Below are positions 21,146-33,179 of a stretch of 64,000 bases of DNA, in pieces. The DNA is taken from assembly GCA_030063045.1 (NCBI GenBank), contig JAQSEB010000021.1:2480001-2544000 (forward strand), in the 5' to 3' direction. This stretch comes from Pratylenchus scribneri (taxonomy: Eukaryota > Nematoda > Chromadorea > Rhabditida > Pratylenchidae). The stretch's first letter is position 1. Every line of letters begins with the position of its first letter. The notes under the pieces are model-generated. The model was not told the origin of the DNA and searched no databases. It saw only the letters and a list, made by a program, of their open reading frames with translations. The position numbers were made by a program, and so were the translations under genes.

Positions 21146-21654
21146 GGTACTTTTCCGTTTTGCGCCACCCCAATAAAAATTATGAAAAACGAGTCCTAGG
21201 GATATTTTTGTTACCGATCACGAATCTAATAAGCTTGAAATTAAGCTCAACCAATATTTTGCACTTATTTAAGATCCATATGCTCCGAGCCCTATCCGTT
21301 AATTCTAGTGTAATCCCTAATCTTAAGCTGAAATCATAGTAATACTTTTGAAAATAAAAACGGTCATACCTTTTTTAATTTTCAATTTTATACGAAACCA
21401 ATGGTAGATTCATGATCAGCTCATCAATGCGCGCCGATTAAGCCATAATTTGGCCAAAAAATTTTTGGACAAAATTTTTCAAGTTTTGACCCAAAAGGGT
21501 ACTATTCACTTTTTCAACTTTAAATTTCATGTAATTCACGTCATTGACGTGAAAGGCAAAAAATTAACTCGGATTCATGATCCGCACACAAAATTACTCA
21601 TAGTTCATGAATTTCATAAATTTTGGTGAGAGTGGCACAAAATGGAAAAGTATC
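21146..21654. mobile_element. Fold-back element with GGTACTTTTCC ends
   Basis: GGTACTTTTCCGTTTTGCGC at 21146 pairs with the inverted GCACAAAATGGAAAAGTATC ending at 21654. The interior of about 470 bp has no gene. The second duplication copy (about 41550-41915) lacks the left end and part of the interior, so the element decayed or was partly deleted there. Confidence 0.55.
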
Positions 21655-22345
21655 TAGACTTCTTTCTTCAAATTTTAGATAGGCAACAAATCTTAGGTAA
21701 ATTAAAGTAGGAAAAATATTTTTGCAAATGATCACGCAAATTTCATTTTACTATTGGTTTTTTTTCGTTCGTAAATTGACAACAAAGATGTGCTTTTACC
21801 ATCCGCGGACACCAAACCCCCAATCTTTCTCACGCAATTACAAAATTTTTCTTGGCTTTTTCTTATTTTTTAGAACTCATGTTCCAATCATTCATTTTTT
21901 CTTTCTATGAATATTTTCATTTTATTTGCCTTTCTCACAAATATATTTTAAATTTTTCAATTTCCTACATTCATTTTTTGCTTAATTTTAGTTTAGTCAA
22001 GAATATTTATTATCGAAAATTTTTCAATTCACACAAATTTTTTTTCTCGAAAAAATTTTTGAAACAAAAAAATATGTCCAGAATAAAGTGGTAAGGCTTT
22101 GACTTAAGATTAGGACAATAGCATTTTATTTAAATATAAATGGTCTTAGAACCAGCCCCTAATTTATTTTATATTTTTTTTGCGTTTGGATACCAAAATT
22201 ATTAGACTAATATTATATAGTGATTTTATGGGTAAATTAATTTCCTTCTATTTTTAATTAATTCGCTTGTTTTTTTTACTTCACAATTTGAGAGTGGATT
22301 TTGTATGATGGAATTTTTATTTTTAAGCATCTAAATCAAAATCAA
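21655..22345. other. Upstream region of receptor gene copy 1
   Basis: AT-rich, no gene recognised. Partly matches 41915-42165 of copy 2, then differs. TTTTTAAG at about 22322-22328, just before the start codon, could serve as a trans-splice acceptor. Confidence 0.4.
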
Positions 22346-25300
22346 ATGGATAATTTAAATTTAATTCGTGCCGGTTTCACTGTGAATTTGTTATTCGATG
22401 CAGTCGGAGCGACTTTCTTCTTCCCATTGGTCTATGTTATCATCAAATATAGGTGAGTATGGAAAATGAGAAAATTTGAACATTTTTAGAATGAAATATT
22501 TCTTTAGTAAAAATAGATTTTTTGGCTTTTTTATTTATAATTTTTGCCTAATATAATATGCCCCAAGGGCTATTTTGGACAAAAAAATATAAATAATTAA
22601 AAAATACTCTAAAAAATTTACAATTTGCCTTACAGCAGTATTTGCAATTCTATTATAAATTGAAAAATTATAATTTGAAAAAAATTTTTCTAATGGAAAA
22701 TTTCTGACAAACAAATTGAAATATATTTTTTCGACTTTTTTTTTTATTTTTTGCCCATAACCATACAAATAGTTCTATGATGCTATACATTAAAAAAATA
22801 TTTAATATAAATAAGAAATTTAAAATTTAATTAATTTATAATTAACATAGGAAACTCCATGATAATCCCTGTCTCAAATTTGTTGGACTCTACATGTTCT
22901 GTTGCCTCTGCTCCAAATTCATCATTGTTTTGCCCTATTTGATTCGAGTAATCCCCCTGTTGAATGTCCAATTAATCGTTTGTATTTGTGTCCAAATTTT
23001 GCCAATGTCATTTGTGAATGCGATGCCATCCGTCAATGTTGGCATCGCATTGGATCGAATGTTGAGTGTTTTCTTCCCAATTTGGTAAGAATTTAATAAG
23101 TTATTTGCTATTTTTGCCAATAATTTAAAAAAGAAAATAAATCAAATACTAATAAAATTTTATCTCCAGCAAAGGCATTCACCTTTAAGGTACTTTTTAT
23201 GCAGATTTAGCCCGGAGTTTTTTCCAAATATTTTAATATTTCACTGTACTACTTTTAATACAATTTTCTTGACCTTTATCGCTTTTCCCAGAATTTCTAA
23301 GATTGACTATTTTCCCTTGGGTTAAATTTTAAGAGTCCTGCTGAAAATTGAAAAATACATCAAATAATAATACAATTTAAATTATCTCTATCTACAACTA
23401 AAGGTATCCCTATCTTAGATTATCAGAACATTTTTCCATATTTTGCCTAAATGCAATTCCAAATATCTTAATGCTTCCTTTTTCTCACATTTCTAAAGAT
23501 TACCGTTCATTTGATTTATAAGTTGTTAAATTTTAAAAGAATTTCTCTTGAGATTTCTTTTTCACGCAATTATACAGATTGACAGTGCATTGGGGTTAAT
23601 GATTAAATGTTAACATAATTTCTTTTGACCTTTGTCGTTTTAAAGATTGACTGTTGTGTTGAGTAAAATTTTAAGAACTTTTAAAATTTGTCCAAAATTC
23701 CAAAAGTTCCCGTGTGTTAATAATTATTCCTTTCAAAATTCCCAGAACTATTAACTAAACTAGAACTATAGAACCTTCCCATTCCAAAAATGGATACTAA
23801 AAAATGCAAAAAATTAAGACCCTAGTTTTAAATTTTGTAGCCATGTGATTATTTAGAGCCTCAATTTTTACTCAAATTTCGAGAATACTATTTCCTTCAA
23901 AAATTAAATCATCTATTCAGGTATTGTAAAAAGCAGAAATTTTACTATTCACTGGTGTTTTTCTGCGGTATGTTGTTAAATCCGATTTATATGGCCTATT
24001 ATATAGTCAAACATACGGTTGCAAATCCATTCATGTAAGTAAATTTATTTTTTTTTGATTATTTTTCAATTTTAGTCAAACAAATTGTACCACTTTGGAA
24101 TTATATGACAAGGATGATTGGCCTGCGGAATGGAATTGGAATTATAATTACACAATAACAGTGTTTTATACAATAATTTGTATTAAATTCATTTGGGATG
24201 GAAGAGCAGGAATTAAAGGTAAACAATAAAGGATTTTCAATTTTATAAATTCCTTTTTTAATTCAAGAATATTTTATTCGTCAACCAATGTTCAAATCAA
24301 TTGCCATTGTCATCGGAGTCCAAGTGGTCGGCTGGTTTGCCGTAAAATATGCCTATGCTTTCATTCCACCACTTTTCTTCCATAATATGAATGAAAATCA
24401 AAGTCCCCTCATTTACTATGGAATTAATTGTTTCTCATCGACAATTACCACTCTCGAATTTGTGGCTTTGTATTTTACAAGGTAGGAAAAAAATAAAGAG
24501 AATATAAGGAATTTTTTTTATGTTTCCCTAATTAATTAAATGTATTTTCATTGGTGTTTTTGTATTTCACCAATTTAATTAAATGTATTTTCATTTGTAT
24601 TTTTGAGTTTTACCAATCTAATTAATATTTTCATTTGTGTTTTTGTGTTTTACCAATCTAATTAAATGTATTTTCATTTGTGTTTTTGTGTTTTACCAAT
24701 CTAATTAAATGTATTTTCATTTGTATTTTTGAGTTTTACCAATCTAATTAATATTTTCATTTGTGTTTTTGTGTTTTACCAATTTAATTAAATGTATTTT
24801 CATTTGTGTTTTTGTGTTTTACCAATCTAATTAAATGTATTTTCATTTGTATTTTTGAGTTTTACCAATCTAATTAATATTTTCATTTGTGTTTTTGAGT
24901 TTTACCAATCTAATTAATATTTTCATTTGTGTTTTTGTGTTTTACCAATTTAATTAAATGTATTTTCATTTGTGTTTTTGTGTTTTACCAATCTAATTAA
25001 ATGTATTTTCATTTGTATTTTTGAGTTTTACCAATCTAATTAATATTTTCATTTGTGTTTTTGTGTTTTACCAATTTAATTAAATGTATTTTCATTTGTG
25101 TTTTTGTGTTTCACCATGTATTTTCATTTTTTTTTGTTTTACCAATTTAATTAAATGTATTTTCATTTGTGTTTTTGTGTTTCATTTGAAATAAAATAAA
25201 ATATAAATAAAATTAATTTACACCACAAATAAACAAATTTTCCACAGCATTGAGCATCGAAAGGCGTTGAAGAAAGAATTTCCATTTCTCTTTCGCCATT

Positions 25301-25434
25301 TTCCTGGCCCAAATTCCACATCAATTGCTAGTACAAATAATACCTATGTGCAAGCAATTGCTGCACTCAACATCAAAGAAGTTGGCATTGGAAGCCATAG
25401 AAGAGGTTCACAGCGACTATATATGGCAAAATGA
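22346..25434 (+). CDS. Serpentine chemoreceptor (rhodopsin-like 7TM GPCR), copy 1
   Basis: Six exons: 22346-22452, 22851-23084, 23921-24034, 24076-24218, 24268-24481, 25248-25434. They add to 999 bp (332 aa) with GT-AG introns and matching phases. Seven hydrophobic segments are evident. After TM3 the LDRMLSVFFPIWY motif takes the place of the DRY box, as in nematode srsx/srv-like receptors. An extracellular N-glycosylation site lies in NYT after TM4, and the cytoplasmic tail is serine/arginine-rich. Such receptors act in chemosensory neurons. The copy at 43536-46158 differs at about 11 residues by my count. No lesions are seen. The exact family is not fixed; srsx is my best guess. Confidence 0.85.
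24525..25190. repeat. Intronic minisatellite in receptor copy 1
   Basis: The fifth intron holds about 16 units of ATTAAATGTATTTTCATTTG + TGTTTTTGTGTTTTACCAATCTA (43 bp, with a 36-bp variant lacking AAATGT). The same intron of copy 2 (45560-45905) holds fewer units. Confidence 0.92.
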
Positions 25435-25772
25435 GAAAATGACAGACACTTTTTTATAATATTTTATATTTCTTTAAAATAATAATTGTATCATATTTCA
25501 TTGTTTATTCAAACTTAGTGTAAAATTTTTTAATTTAAAATACAATTTTTTAAGTAAAAAAATTCTGATTAATTCATTAAATGGCAAAATTCAATCAATA
25601 ATATTCCATGTTTATGAAAAGATAAAAAATATCAAATAAATTTACAAATTTAAGTGGATTTAAAGACTTGGAGAAATAAAAGTATTTAATAAATTCTAAA
25701 AATTTAGAAATATAGAGAATACAATCAAATTGTTTGTAATCATTAATTTGACACATTTTTCATATTTTCCAC

Positions 25773-25917
25773 GCCTCATTTCGGTGTATATCACCATTTG
25801 GAATATTATGCAGCTGTTGGACTAGAATTGTGACACCATTCAAATGTTGAACATGATTGGGACGAAATATTTTGTAAAACATCATTCGGCAATCATGACG
25901 GATTGTTTTGTTCAATG
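25773..25917 (-). pseudogene. Srt receptor, last-exon fragment (3' piece of split gene)
   Basis: Matches the C-terminal exon of the intact Srt gene at 46484-46638 (NKTIRHDCRMMFYKIF region). Identity stops abruptly at 25917, where an AT-rich array begins. The fragment lies convergent to receptor copy 1, exactly as the intact Srt gene lies to copy 2. The rest of the gene is probably at 34680-35279, 8.76 kb away. Confidence 0.8.
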
Positions 25918-26455
25918 GGAAATAATTTAGAAGAAAATTATTATTTTAATAGAAATTCATTGGAAAAATAATTTTTCGTGGAAATTTGAATGAAATATTT
26001 TTTTCCTTAGAATTTCCGAAAATATTTCTTTGTTATTTTAGTCGGGAATTCATTGGGAAATAATTTAGAAGAAAATTATTATTTTAATAGAAATTCATTG
26101 GAAAAATAATTTTTCGTGGAAATTTGAATGAAATATTTTTTTCCTTAGAATTTCCGAAAATATTTCTTTGTTATTTTAGTCGGGAATTCATTGGGAAATA
26201 ATTTAGAAGAAAATTATTATTTTAATAGAAATTCATTGGAAAAATAATTTTTCGTGGAAATTTGACTGAAATAATTTTTTTCCTTAGAATTTCCGAAAAT
26301 ATTTCTTTGTTATTTTAGTCGGGAATTCATTGGGAAATAATTTAGAAGAAAATTATTATTTTAATAGAAATTCATTGGAAAAATAATTTTTCGTGGAAAT
26401 TTGAATGAAATATTTTTTTCCTTAGAATTTCCGAAAATATTTCCTAGATATTTTA
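25918..26455. repeat. 138-bp AT-rich tandem array
   Basis: Nearly four copies of a 138-139-bp unit (starts at about 25921, 26059, 26197 and 26336), built of GAAATAATTTAGAAG / TTCCGAAAATATTTC motifs. It begins at the Srt breakpoint. The array at 33180-34679 is made of similar motifs in the opposite sense. Confidence 0.92.
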
Positions 26456-26878
26456 ATTATATTTTAAAATTTCATTAATTTTTTTTAAAGAAATTCCGTT
26501 TGTAAATAATCCGAAATCCTACTGAAATTATTTTATATTCAGTAGATGTTTTGGAAATATTTATCTTTTTTGTTAAATTTGAAAATATAAGAATTTAATA
26601 ACATTAAAAATTAATACGTAAATTAGCTTGATTTTAGTTCTTCGTCATTTTGCCCGTCTTTGCAAAAATATACGTAATATTTTGATTTTAGTCTTCTTCG
26701 TCATTTGCAAATCACCTTCTAATGACAATGGCCACACTTTTTTGCAAAGCTGATTTTAGTCCAGGCTGATCGAAATTGCCATATGAGCCTTTTGTTGATT
26801 TCAATTGTTCTCCGGTCCAAAACGAATGCCTGAAAAAATATTTATTTATACATTAAAATAAAATTTGATTTTTACGTT

Positions 26879-27592
26879 TTATTCGGCATTCCAGACAACT
26901 TTGAATTTCCAGGGAACAGCAGCGATGACAGCGTTGAAAATGGCCGTGTCAGTGAAAAGGGCATATTTGCAGTTCTTTGAATTGAATCGAACATGGACTA
27001 GAAAATATATTCTATTAAATTTAAATTATTTTTATAAGTAAAAACCTGTCTCATGTCGATTTCCGCGCAGCTTTTCAACGGAGTTCTTGATGATGAGACG
27101 AAGAAAGTTGGTCCATTCAATTTGGTCGTTTCCCATTCCCAAGTGCTCAACATCGGACTAAATTATTAAATTAAAATTTAATTTAAGCAAAATTCAATCA
27201 ACCAGTTCAAATTGCGCAATGATTTTCACGCTCTTTGTTCTGATTCGTGCCTCAACTACATCGCATTCTCGGCAAACGCAATCAATTTCATGACCGGTCA
27301 TATCACGCTTAATTCGTGCCACCGCCACATCGAAGTTCCCATGGCAAAGATACAGTTTTTTCTCATCTTCCTTCTCGTTTATTGGATTTTCCTTCTTCAT
27401 CTTCTTTGCTTTCGGCTCGTCCTCGTCCTCTTCTTCTTCCTTATTTGTTTCTTTCGGCTCATCATCAATTTCTTTCTTCTTTATTTTCTTCTCATCTTCT
27501 CCTTCATCCTTCATCTTTATTCCTTTTTGTTCAACCTCTTCTTCCTTCACTTTTTCGAGACCGTTTGGATTATTTTCCTTGTCTTCTTCCAT
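26879..27592 (-). CDS. Unrecognised acidic/lysine-rich protein, three exons
   Basis: Minus-strand exons 27203-27592, 27046-27157 and 26879-26997 give 206 codons with consistent phase. The first half is disordered, alternating Glu/Asp and Lys runs with a nuclear-localisation-like KAKKMKK. The second half looks folded, with a C-x2-C-x-C-type cluster (IDCVCREC), a segment with hydrophobic periodicity and WKFKVVWNAE at the end. Alternatively the last exon splices from AAA|GTTGTC to a further exon at about 26719-26830 that stays open for some 36 codons. I do not recognise the family. It lies inside the 8.76-kb block with a transposase-like gene and may belong to that element. Confidence 0.5.
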
Positions 27593-28034
27593 ATTTGGCC
27601 CAAAATAAAATAATTTTAAAATAAAATTAGAAAATAAAATTTATTTTTAAATCATTTTTATTTGAGAGCGGATTTTTATGAAATTGCATAAAAATTAGAT
27701 GCACATGCATATTTTTGGCACTTTTTTGGCAAAAATTGTCCCTCAAAAATGCAATAAAAAACGAAAAATTGCATATTTTTAGGAAAATTATTTTACTAGC
27801 ATTACAAATTTTAAGAAATTTTTTTAAAAATTTTCATATTTTTTTCGTGCATATAAACCGCTCTCTAATTTTTATATATGATTTAGGGCTTTATAAATTT
27901 GATATTTGTTTTTATAATAAAATAGAAACTTCTTGCTTTGATAACGGTGCACGAGACAGCAAATTTTTTGTATTTGCAATAGAACTGCTGCTGAAATTAT
28001 TAGAAAATGTTGATGAAGAAAATTAAAAAATATC

Positions 28035-28322
28035 AATTTATTTTATCAAGTGCAAAAGTTTGGATAAACAACTCCCGAATTCGGCTAGTTGTTTATATAT
28101 TATCTCCCGAATTCGGATAGATAATTTTTTTTGAATTGGAATGAATTTTTGCACTTGATAAAATAAATTAAAATTATTTATTTTTGTTCGGTGCAATTTT
28201 GGATTAAAACATGCGTATAAACAACTCCCGAATTCGGCTAGTTGTTTATATATTATCTCCCGAATTCGGATAGATAATGTTTTTGGATTGGATTGAATTT
28301 TTGCACCGAACAAAAAATTATT
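28035..28322. repeat. Two tandem hairpins with shared core and different stems
   Basis: Hairpin 1: the arm at 28035-28057 is a perfect 23-bp inverse of 28147-28169. Hairpin 2: 28181-28196 is a perfect 16-bp inverse of 28301-28316. Both enclose the same core, in which two CCCGAATTCGG-centred palindromes (AACTCCCGAATTCGGCTAGTT and TTATCTCCCGAATTCGGATA) make inner stems. Stem sequences differ (TCAAGTGC against TTCGGTGC) with both arms changed together. Confidence 0.8.
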
Positions 28323-28474
28323 AAATATAAAAGATATTATAAATGATAGTAAATATCATTTGATTTTGAAATTTACATATGGAAAAAAATCAAAAATATT
28401 TTTATTCATAAAAAAATTAACAGTTACAAATTCCTTTGTTTTTATATTCGTTATTACTAAAAAACATTTTATGA

Positions 28475-29040
28475 TCAACTGCTACTGGCTTCATTCGAAT
28501 TGTTGCCACCGACTTCATTCGAATTGTTAGCCGCCGCAAACTTGGCCTCAAGAGCATCATTGAAAAGTTTCTCCATACGTTTTCCCAATTTTCTTGCCCA
28601 TTTGGTGTTTGAAATTACGAACTCTTCGTCACTTGAACTGTCCAATTCTTCTTCTTCCTTCTTCACTTGGTATTTCTTCTTCATTTGGTGTTTTCAACAA
28701 TTCAGTATCGGCGAGTTCGATCAATTGCTTCGTAGATGAGCTATCGCCGTTCCAAATGATAAAGTTCTTAAAAAAATGAACCATTTTTTTAGCATTTATT
28801 AAAAATGGTTTACCTTTAGCTTTCCATCTATATCTCTCTCGAGACGAGTTTCCAGAAATGGCGAACAATGCCCATCGATGAATGATTGCAAATGAACCCT
28901 TGACTTGCAGCATTTACGATTTTTTTGATCGCCAAATGTTAACATACGGTCCAAAAGATCATCAATCTGTTAAATTTTTGCAATTAATTTTATAAAATTA
29001 AAATTGAATTAAAAACCATAAGTTTGCGATGCAAAATCAT
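28475..29040 (-). CDS. Unrecognised small gene, possibly frameshifted
   Basis: Minus-strand exons 29017-29040 (ATG), 28814-28966 and 28629-28766 give 104 codons ending at TGA 28629. In the last exon a second frame, shifted by one base in a GAAGAAG tract, stays open to 28475. It adds an acidic serine cluster and a lysine-rich helix (KWARKLGKRMEKLF), so an indel may have cut the protein short. The readable part has a cysteine pair (KCCKSR) and LETRLERDID. No family recognised. It is divergent from the transposase-like gene starting at 29310, with 270 bp between, which suggests a shared control region within one mobile element. Confidence 0.4.
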
Positions 29041-29309
29041 CACATTGCAAATCAAGGAAGTCCAAATACTATTTCGTTTTGCGCGTTATTATCATCTAAA
29101 AAATTCTTCACAATTCAAATTGATTTTTTTCGCTCTTCATCATTATTAGATAAAATGTCATTCCAAGCGATTAAAGAAAAAATCAATAAAGGAACTGCAC
29201 ATATTAATTATTTTATTTATTAATAATTTCAATAAAATTGATTTAATATTTTTACAATATAATTAGCATATTACACTTTAATAATTTATCTGATTTAATT
29301 TAGCTTAAA

Positions 29310-32300
29310 ATGGCAAGTTACTTTAAATGTCCTAGCACCATAAAAAGAAAGCGGCTGGTCAATTTTCGAAAATTTGCACCATCAGCCAAGAAAATGATAC
29401 CAGCAGCAGAACTTTTCAATAAGTTAGAAAGTTTTAAAATTTATGCTATTTTTTTAATTAAGTAATATGCAAAATCAATTGGAAGAAGAAGATGAAACAT
29501 TCCAAAATTATCTGCAAGAAAACAATGGAAATAGAGAAGAGAACGAATGCAACAACGGAATATTTGATCCTATCAGAGAAATTGTTGATGGGGATTTGAC
29601 CGATATAAATGAATTCAATTTTGCAGGTTTATGTTTTTATTTTTAGCCCTTAAAAAATAAAATCTTAAGATCTCGAAGCAACGCTTGAACACGTCAATAT
29701 GCTATATTCAACTTCAAGCCTTTCAACAAAACAGGCTATGATGTACATTCAGACATTAAGGTTATTTCCTAAAAAATTCATTAAAATAAAGCGCAAAAAC
29801 ATCCATTGTCTATAGTTTTAAGAAGCTTAAATTTGAATAAATAAGCATAAATTTTAATAAGATATTTTAATAAAAAATAAAATAGTGTTAGTAAAGGCCT
29901 GTGTCCATTCGAGCCCTCGCTGTTCGAGTGGCTGGTCGATCGTCGCTGGCTTCATTGCTGGTCGCTGGCCTCGTCGCTGGCAGAGGTGTGTCCATTCATA
30001 AAAACCCGTCATCGCTGGGCCAGCGACCAGCAACGATGCCAGCAACCATCAACCAAGCCAGCGATCAACAACCAGCGAGGAATGGACACACTCAAACCGT
30101 CGCTGGTCGCTCGTTCCTTTGCAACGACCAGCGACGACACGAATGGACAACAGGCCTTAAAAGGTCAAAAATCATAAATCTTAAGAAAAAAATGTAACAA
30201 AAAATGCAAAATATTGTTATTTTAATTGTAAATAAAAGAATTTAGGGTTCGATTCAAATGGTCAAATGCATGTACTGAAGCTGTCTTGAAAATGTTAAAA
30301 GAAATGTTACCTCCAAATGCTCTTCCAAAAACCTTAAGAACGCTGGAGTCAAAATTATTGGAAAATACATCAATTGAGGTAAAAATATAAGTTTAAAAAA
30401 ACAAATAAATTTGTAAAGATTATTGGAGGAAATTCAGCAAAATGGAATGTGTTCAACATAAGATCTCAAGTGGAGGCGATAATGAGAGGTGGGCTTTTAT
30501 TAAATTAATCAATCTTAAAATCTAAATTAATCATAAAAGCTGAATGGTCATCATATTGTCGTCACAAAAAGGTCATTATGCAGTGCTCAGATCATTTTGA
30601 TTATGTCGGCTCAATTGTTCGCAACAATTATGCCAAAGATTCAGCAAAGAATACGAGAACTATCAACATGTGCCTATATATGGATTCCGCACAACTAACA
30701 ATGGGAAGTTCTAGGCTGCAATTGACTGCAATTTTAATGAGCATAATTGATTTACCACCGAAAGCCCAAAAATGCATACAAAACACAATTATTGCTGCAA
30801 TGCAGTAAATTCATTTTAATTTATACAATTAAATTCCAAGTTAAGTGTCGGCAGCACTAAAATGAAGTTTGAAGATATAATGCCAGTACTCAGACCAGAA
30901 ATGCTCAATCTTATTGGAAGCCCTATTGAAATTGAACAGGTTTTTCGAAATTTAAATTAGTTAAAAAAATAAAACGCTTTAAGAATTTGCCTAAATGCGT
31001 TATTAAAGTTGTTGAACTGCTAGCAGATATGCCAGCCCGATCTCATCTTTTGAATTTTATTAATCATAATGGCTTCTATTCTTGCCCAATTTGTACCATT
31101 AAGGTCAATTTTAATTAAAAAATTATGAAAAAATTTATTTTTGTAATTACTAATGGTAAACACAGTTCGTTAACAAAATCTATGCTCTTTCTTCCGGAGG
31201 ATGAATGGCAATATCGTGATGAATGGCCAGTCAGAAAAGAATATGGTGTTCAAGGTCCTTGCCATTTTAGTGATATAATTCAACTGCCTGATTCAATAAA
31301 TTGCGATTCGATGCATTCAACATTTATTGGCTCTTTCAAAGAATGTTTTGAATGGCTGTACACGGAGGCACTAAAGGAATTCAAAAAAAACGCAGATTTG
31401 TATGTTTGAATTAATTTTTAAAATTGTTTATAATTCTTTGAATTCTTCAAAAATTAAGCCAACGATTTATGAATGAAATTGAACCAAATATTTCGTTTCC
31501 ACTGGAAATAAGAAGATCTTTTCGAGGCCTATCAGATCAAAAACATTTCAAAGCATCCGAATGGAGAACTATCTGCCTTTTTTTGATTCCTATTATACTC
31601 CCAATTCTTTACAAATTAAATGACAAGAAGACAAATAAAATGGTGACTTCGCTTTTATGCTTGAGCTGCGTCATGAATTTACTCCATTCAACGGTCAATC
31701 TAATTACAAAAATTATTTTATTTTTTATTTAAGGAATTACTCAAGGAACACATCAACATGGCAGAAGTTCTTTTGCAACAGTGGCATGCACATCTTGGTG
31801 ACGCTTTTGGTTTAAGATTTTACACAGCAAAAGCACATGCCCATTTACATTATGCAAAAATGGCTCTTCAATTTGGCTCGCCTGCACAACATAATTGCTT
31901 TAATTGTAAGTTTTTTTAATAATTTTAAATTAATAAGATAAATAAAAGAGACTAATTCTTAATAAAATGTTAATATAATTAATTAAAATGAAAATCTTTA
32001 AAACAATAAACTTAAAAAATTCAGTTGAGGGTTATATGGGCTATCTGGATAGTTTACACACACATTCCCGACTGCTCTAAAGCAAATTACAACAAAATTA
32101 AAAGCTTCCAAACAAGGCAATGATTATTTGGATCCTTTATTGCTTTATGAACTAAGCACAAAAGAAAAACATCCAGATTCGAATATTTATGAATTAACAA
32201 TTTCCAATAGAATTATTTCAAATGAAATATTGAATTTTATCAGGTATTTTTCCGTTTATTTATTGAATTTTTCCCTTATTTTATTTAAAAAGAGACCATT

Positions 32301-33122
32301 TCGACTTGTCTGATTTAAGAGCTGCAAAGTGTGTAAATTTCAAACATTTCCTACTATGCTCTCGCCAACTTTACAGAACTTACAAGGACTCAATTATCTT
32401 CATTACAAATGTATTATTTTATTATTTTTTTCTAAATATATTTTTTAAGTTTGGCACTGTAATGCGTCCATGCCTATTGGAGCTCTTATTTAGTGACAGA
32501 AAAACGGAATATGCTCTTGTGAGGCTTTTTGAAAAGGTTTCTAAACTTGGTTTTAATATAAATTTTAATAAAACTAAATGAAAGATGGAACCAATCAAAA
32601 ATGAATTGGAAATGCCTCCTATGAAATTTACTAAAAAAAGAACTATCCAATCAATGAAGATGACCCACCCGAAACTGATCAATTGGAAAATTACAAGATC
32701 TCTCTGGAAATTGATGGCGAAGAACATGAATTTGAAGGTTTCCAAGATCTTTTCAAACATCGGTAAGGAAAATATTTTTCAATAAAAATTAAAAAAACGT
32801 AAAAAATATTTAAAAAAATTCAAAATAATTAGTCTAAATTATTTTATTAATTAAATAATAAACAATTCATAAATAAATTTCATTATTTGGCAGTTATTCG
32901 TTTAAAAATACTTATCAAATGGACAAAGATGATTTACGGAATGGAAAATTATCATTGATCAGTCGCATTCAAATTGTTACAAAGGGATTTTGCTTGGAAT
33001 ATGAGCCACCAATGAAACAATTTGATTTATTGATGAAATCTGCAGGATTACAAAATTTGGAGAACTCTTCAATGGGCAAGCGAACTTATGTGATGGCCAT
33101 GGGAACATTTGAACACGATTAA
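29310..33122 (+). pseudogene. Transposase_21/DUF4218-like gene, multi-exon, with lesions
   Basis: Exons read: 29310-29422, 29463-29626, 29670-29760, 30246-30378, 30419-30488, 30540-30804, 30846-30939, 30984-31103, 31155-31399, 31459-31693, 31734-31905, 32025-32243, 32293-about 32580, 32894-33122. Phases fit to 31103. Motifs resemble Transposase_21 (HVGSTKMKFEDIMP; CPICTIKG zinc pair; CDSMHSTFIG) and DUF4218 (HLHYAKMALQFGS, HNCFNFEGYMGYL), as in EnSpm/CACTA-like transposases. Two lesions: the acceptor before 31155 reads AAT and not AG, and an ACACAC run near 32060 shifts the frame. The exons after 32293 are uncertain. Probably a decayed copy, unless the two sites are sequencing errors. Confidence 0.65.
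29895..30157. mobile_element. 263-bp MITE with AGGCCTG termini and TAA duplication, inside a transposase intron
   Basis: AGGCCTGTGTCCATTCG at the left pairs with inverted CGAATGGACAACAGGCCT at the right (one-base indel). TAA flanks both ends (29892-29894, 30158-30160). A 3-bp TWA target duplication is typical of PIF/Harbinger-type elements. The interior is GC-rich for this region and carries repeated CGTCGCTGG / CCAGCGAC words in both orientations. It sits in the third intron of the transposase-like gene, so it is a nested insertion. Confidence 0.8.
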
Positions 33123-33179
33123 TGGATGAAGATCTGCAGATTTATGAATTGTAAATTTAAATTTTTTCTATTAATTTCA

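Noticed and set aside
29029..29223. 64-codon plus-strand ORF
   Set aside because: Overlaps the start of a minus-strand gene and shows no domain; probably chance.
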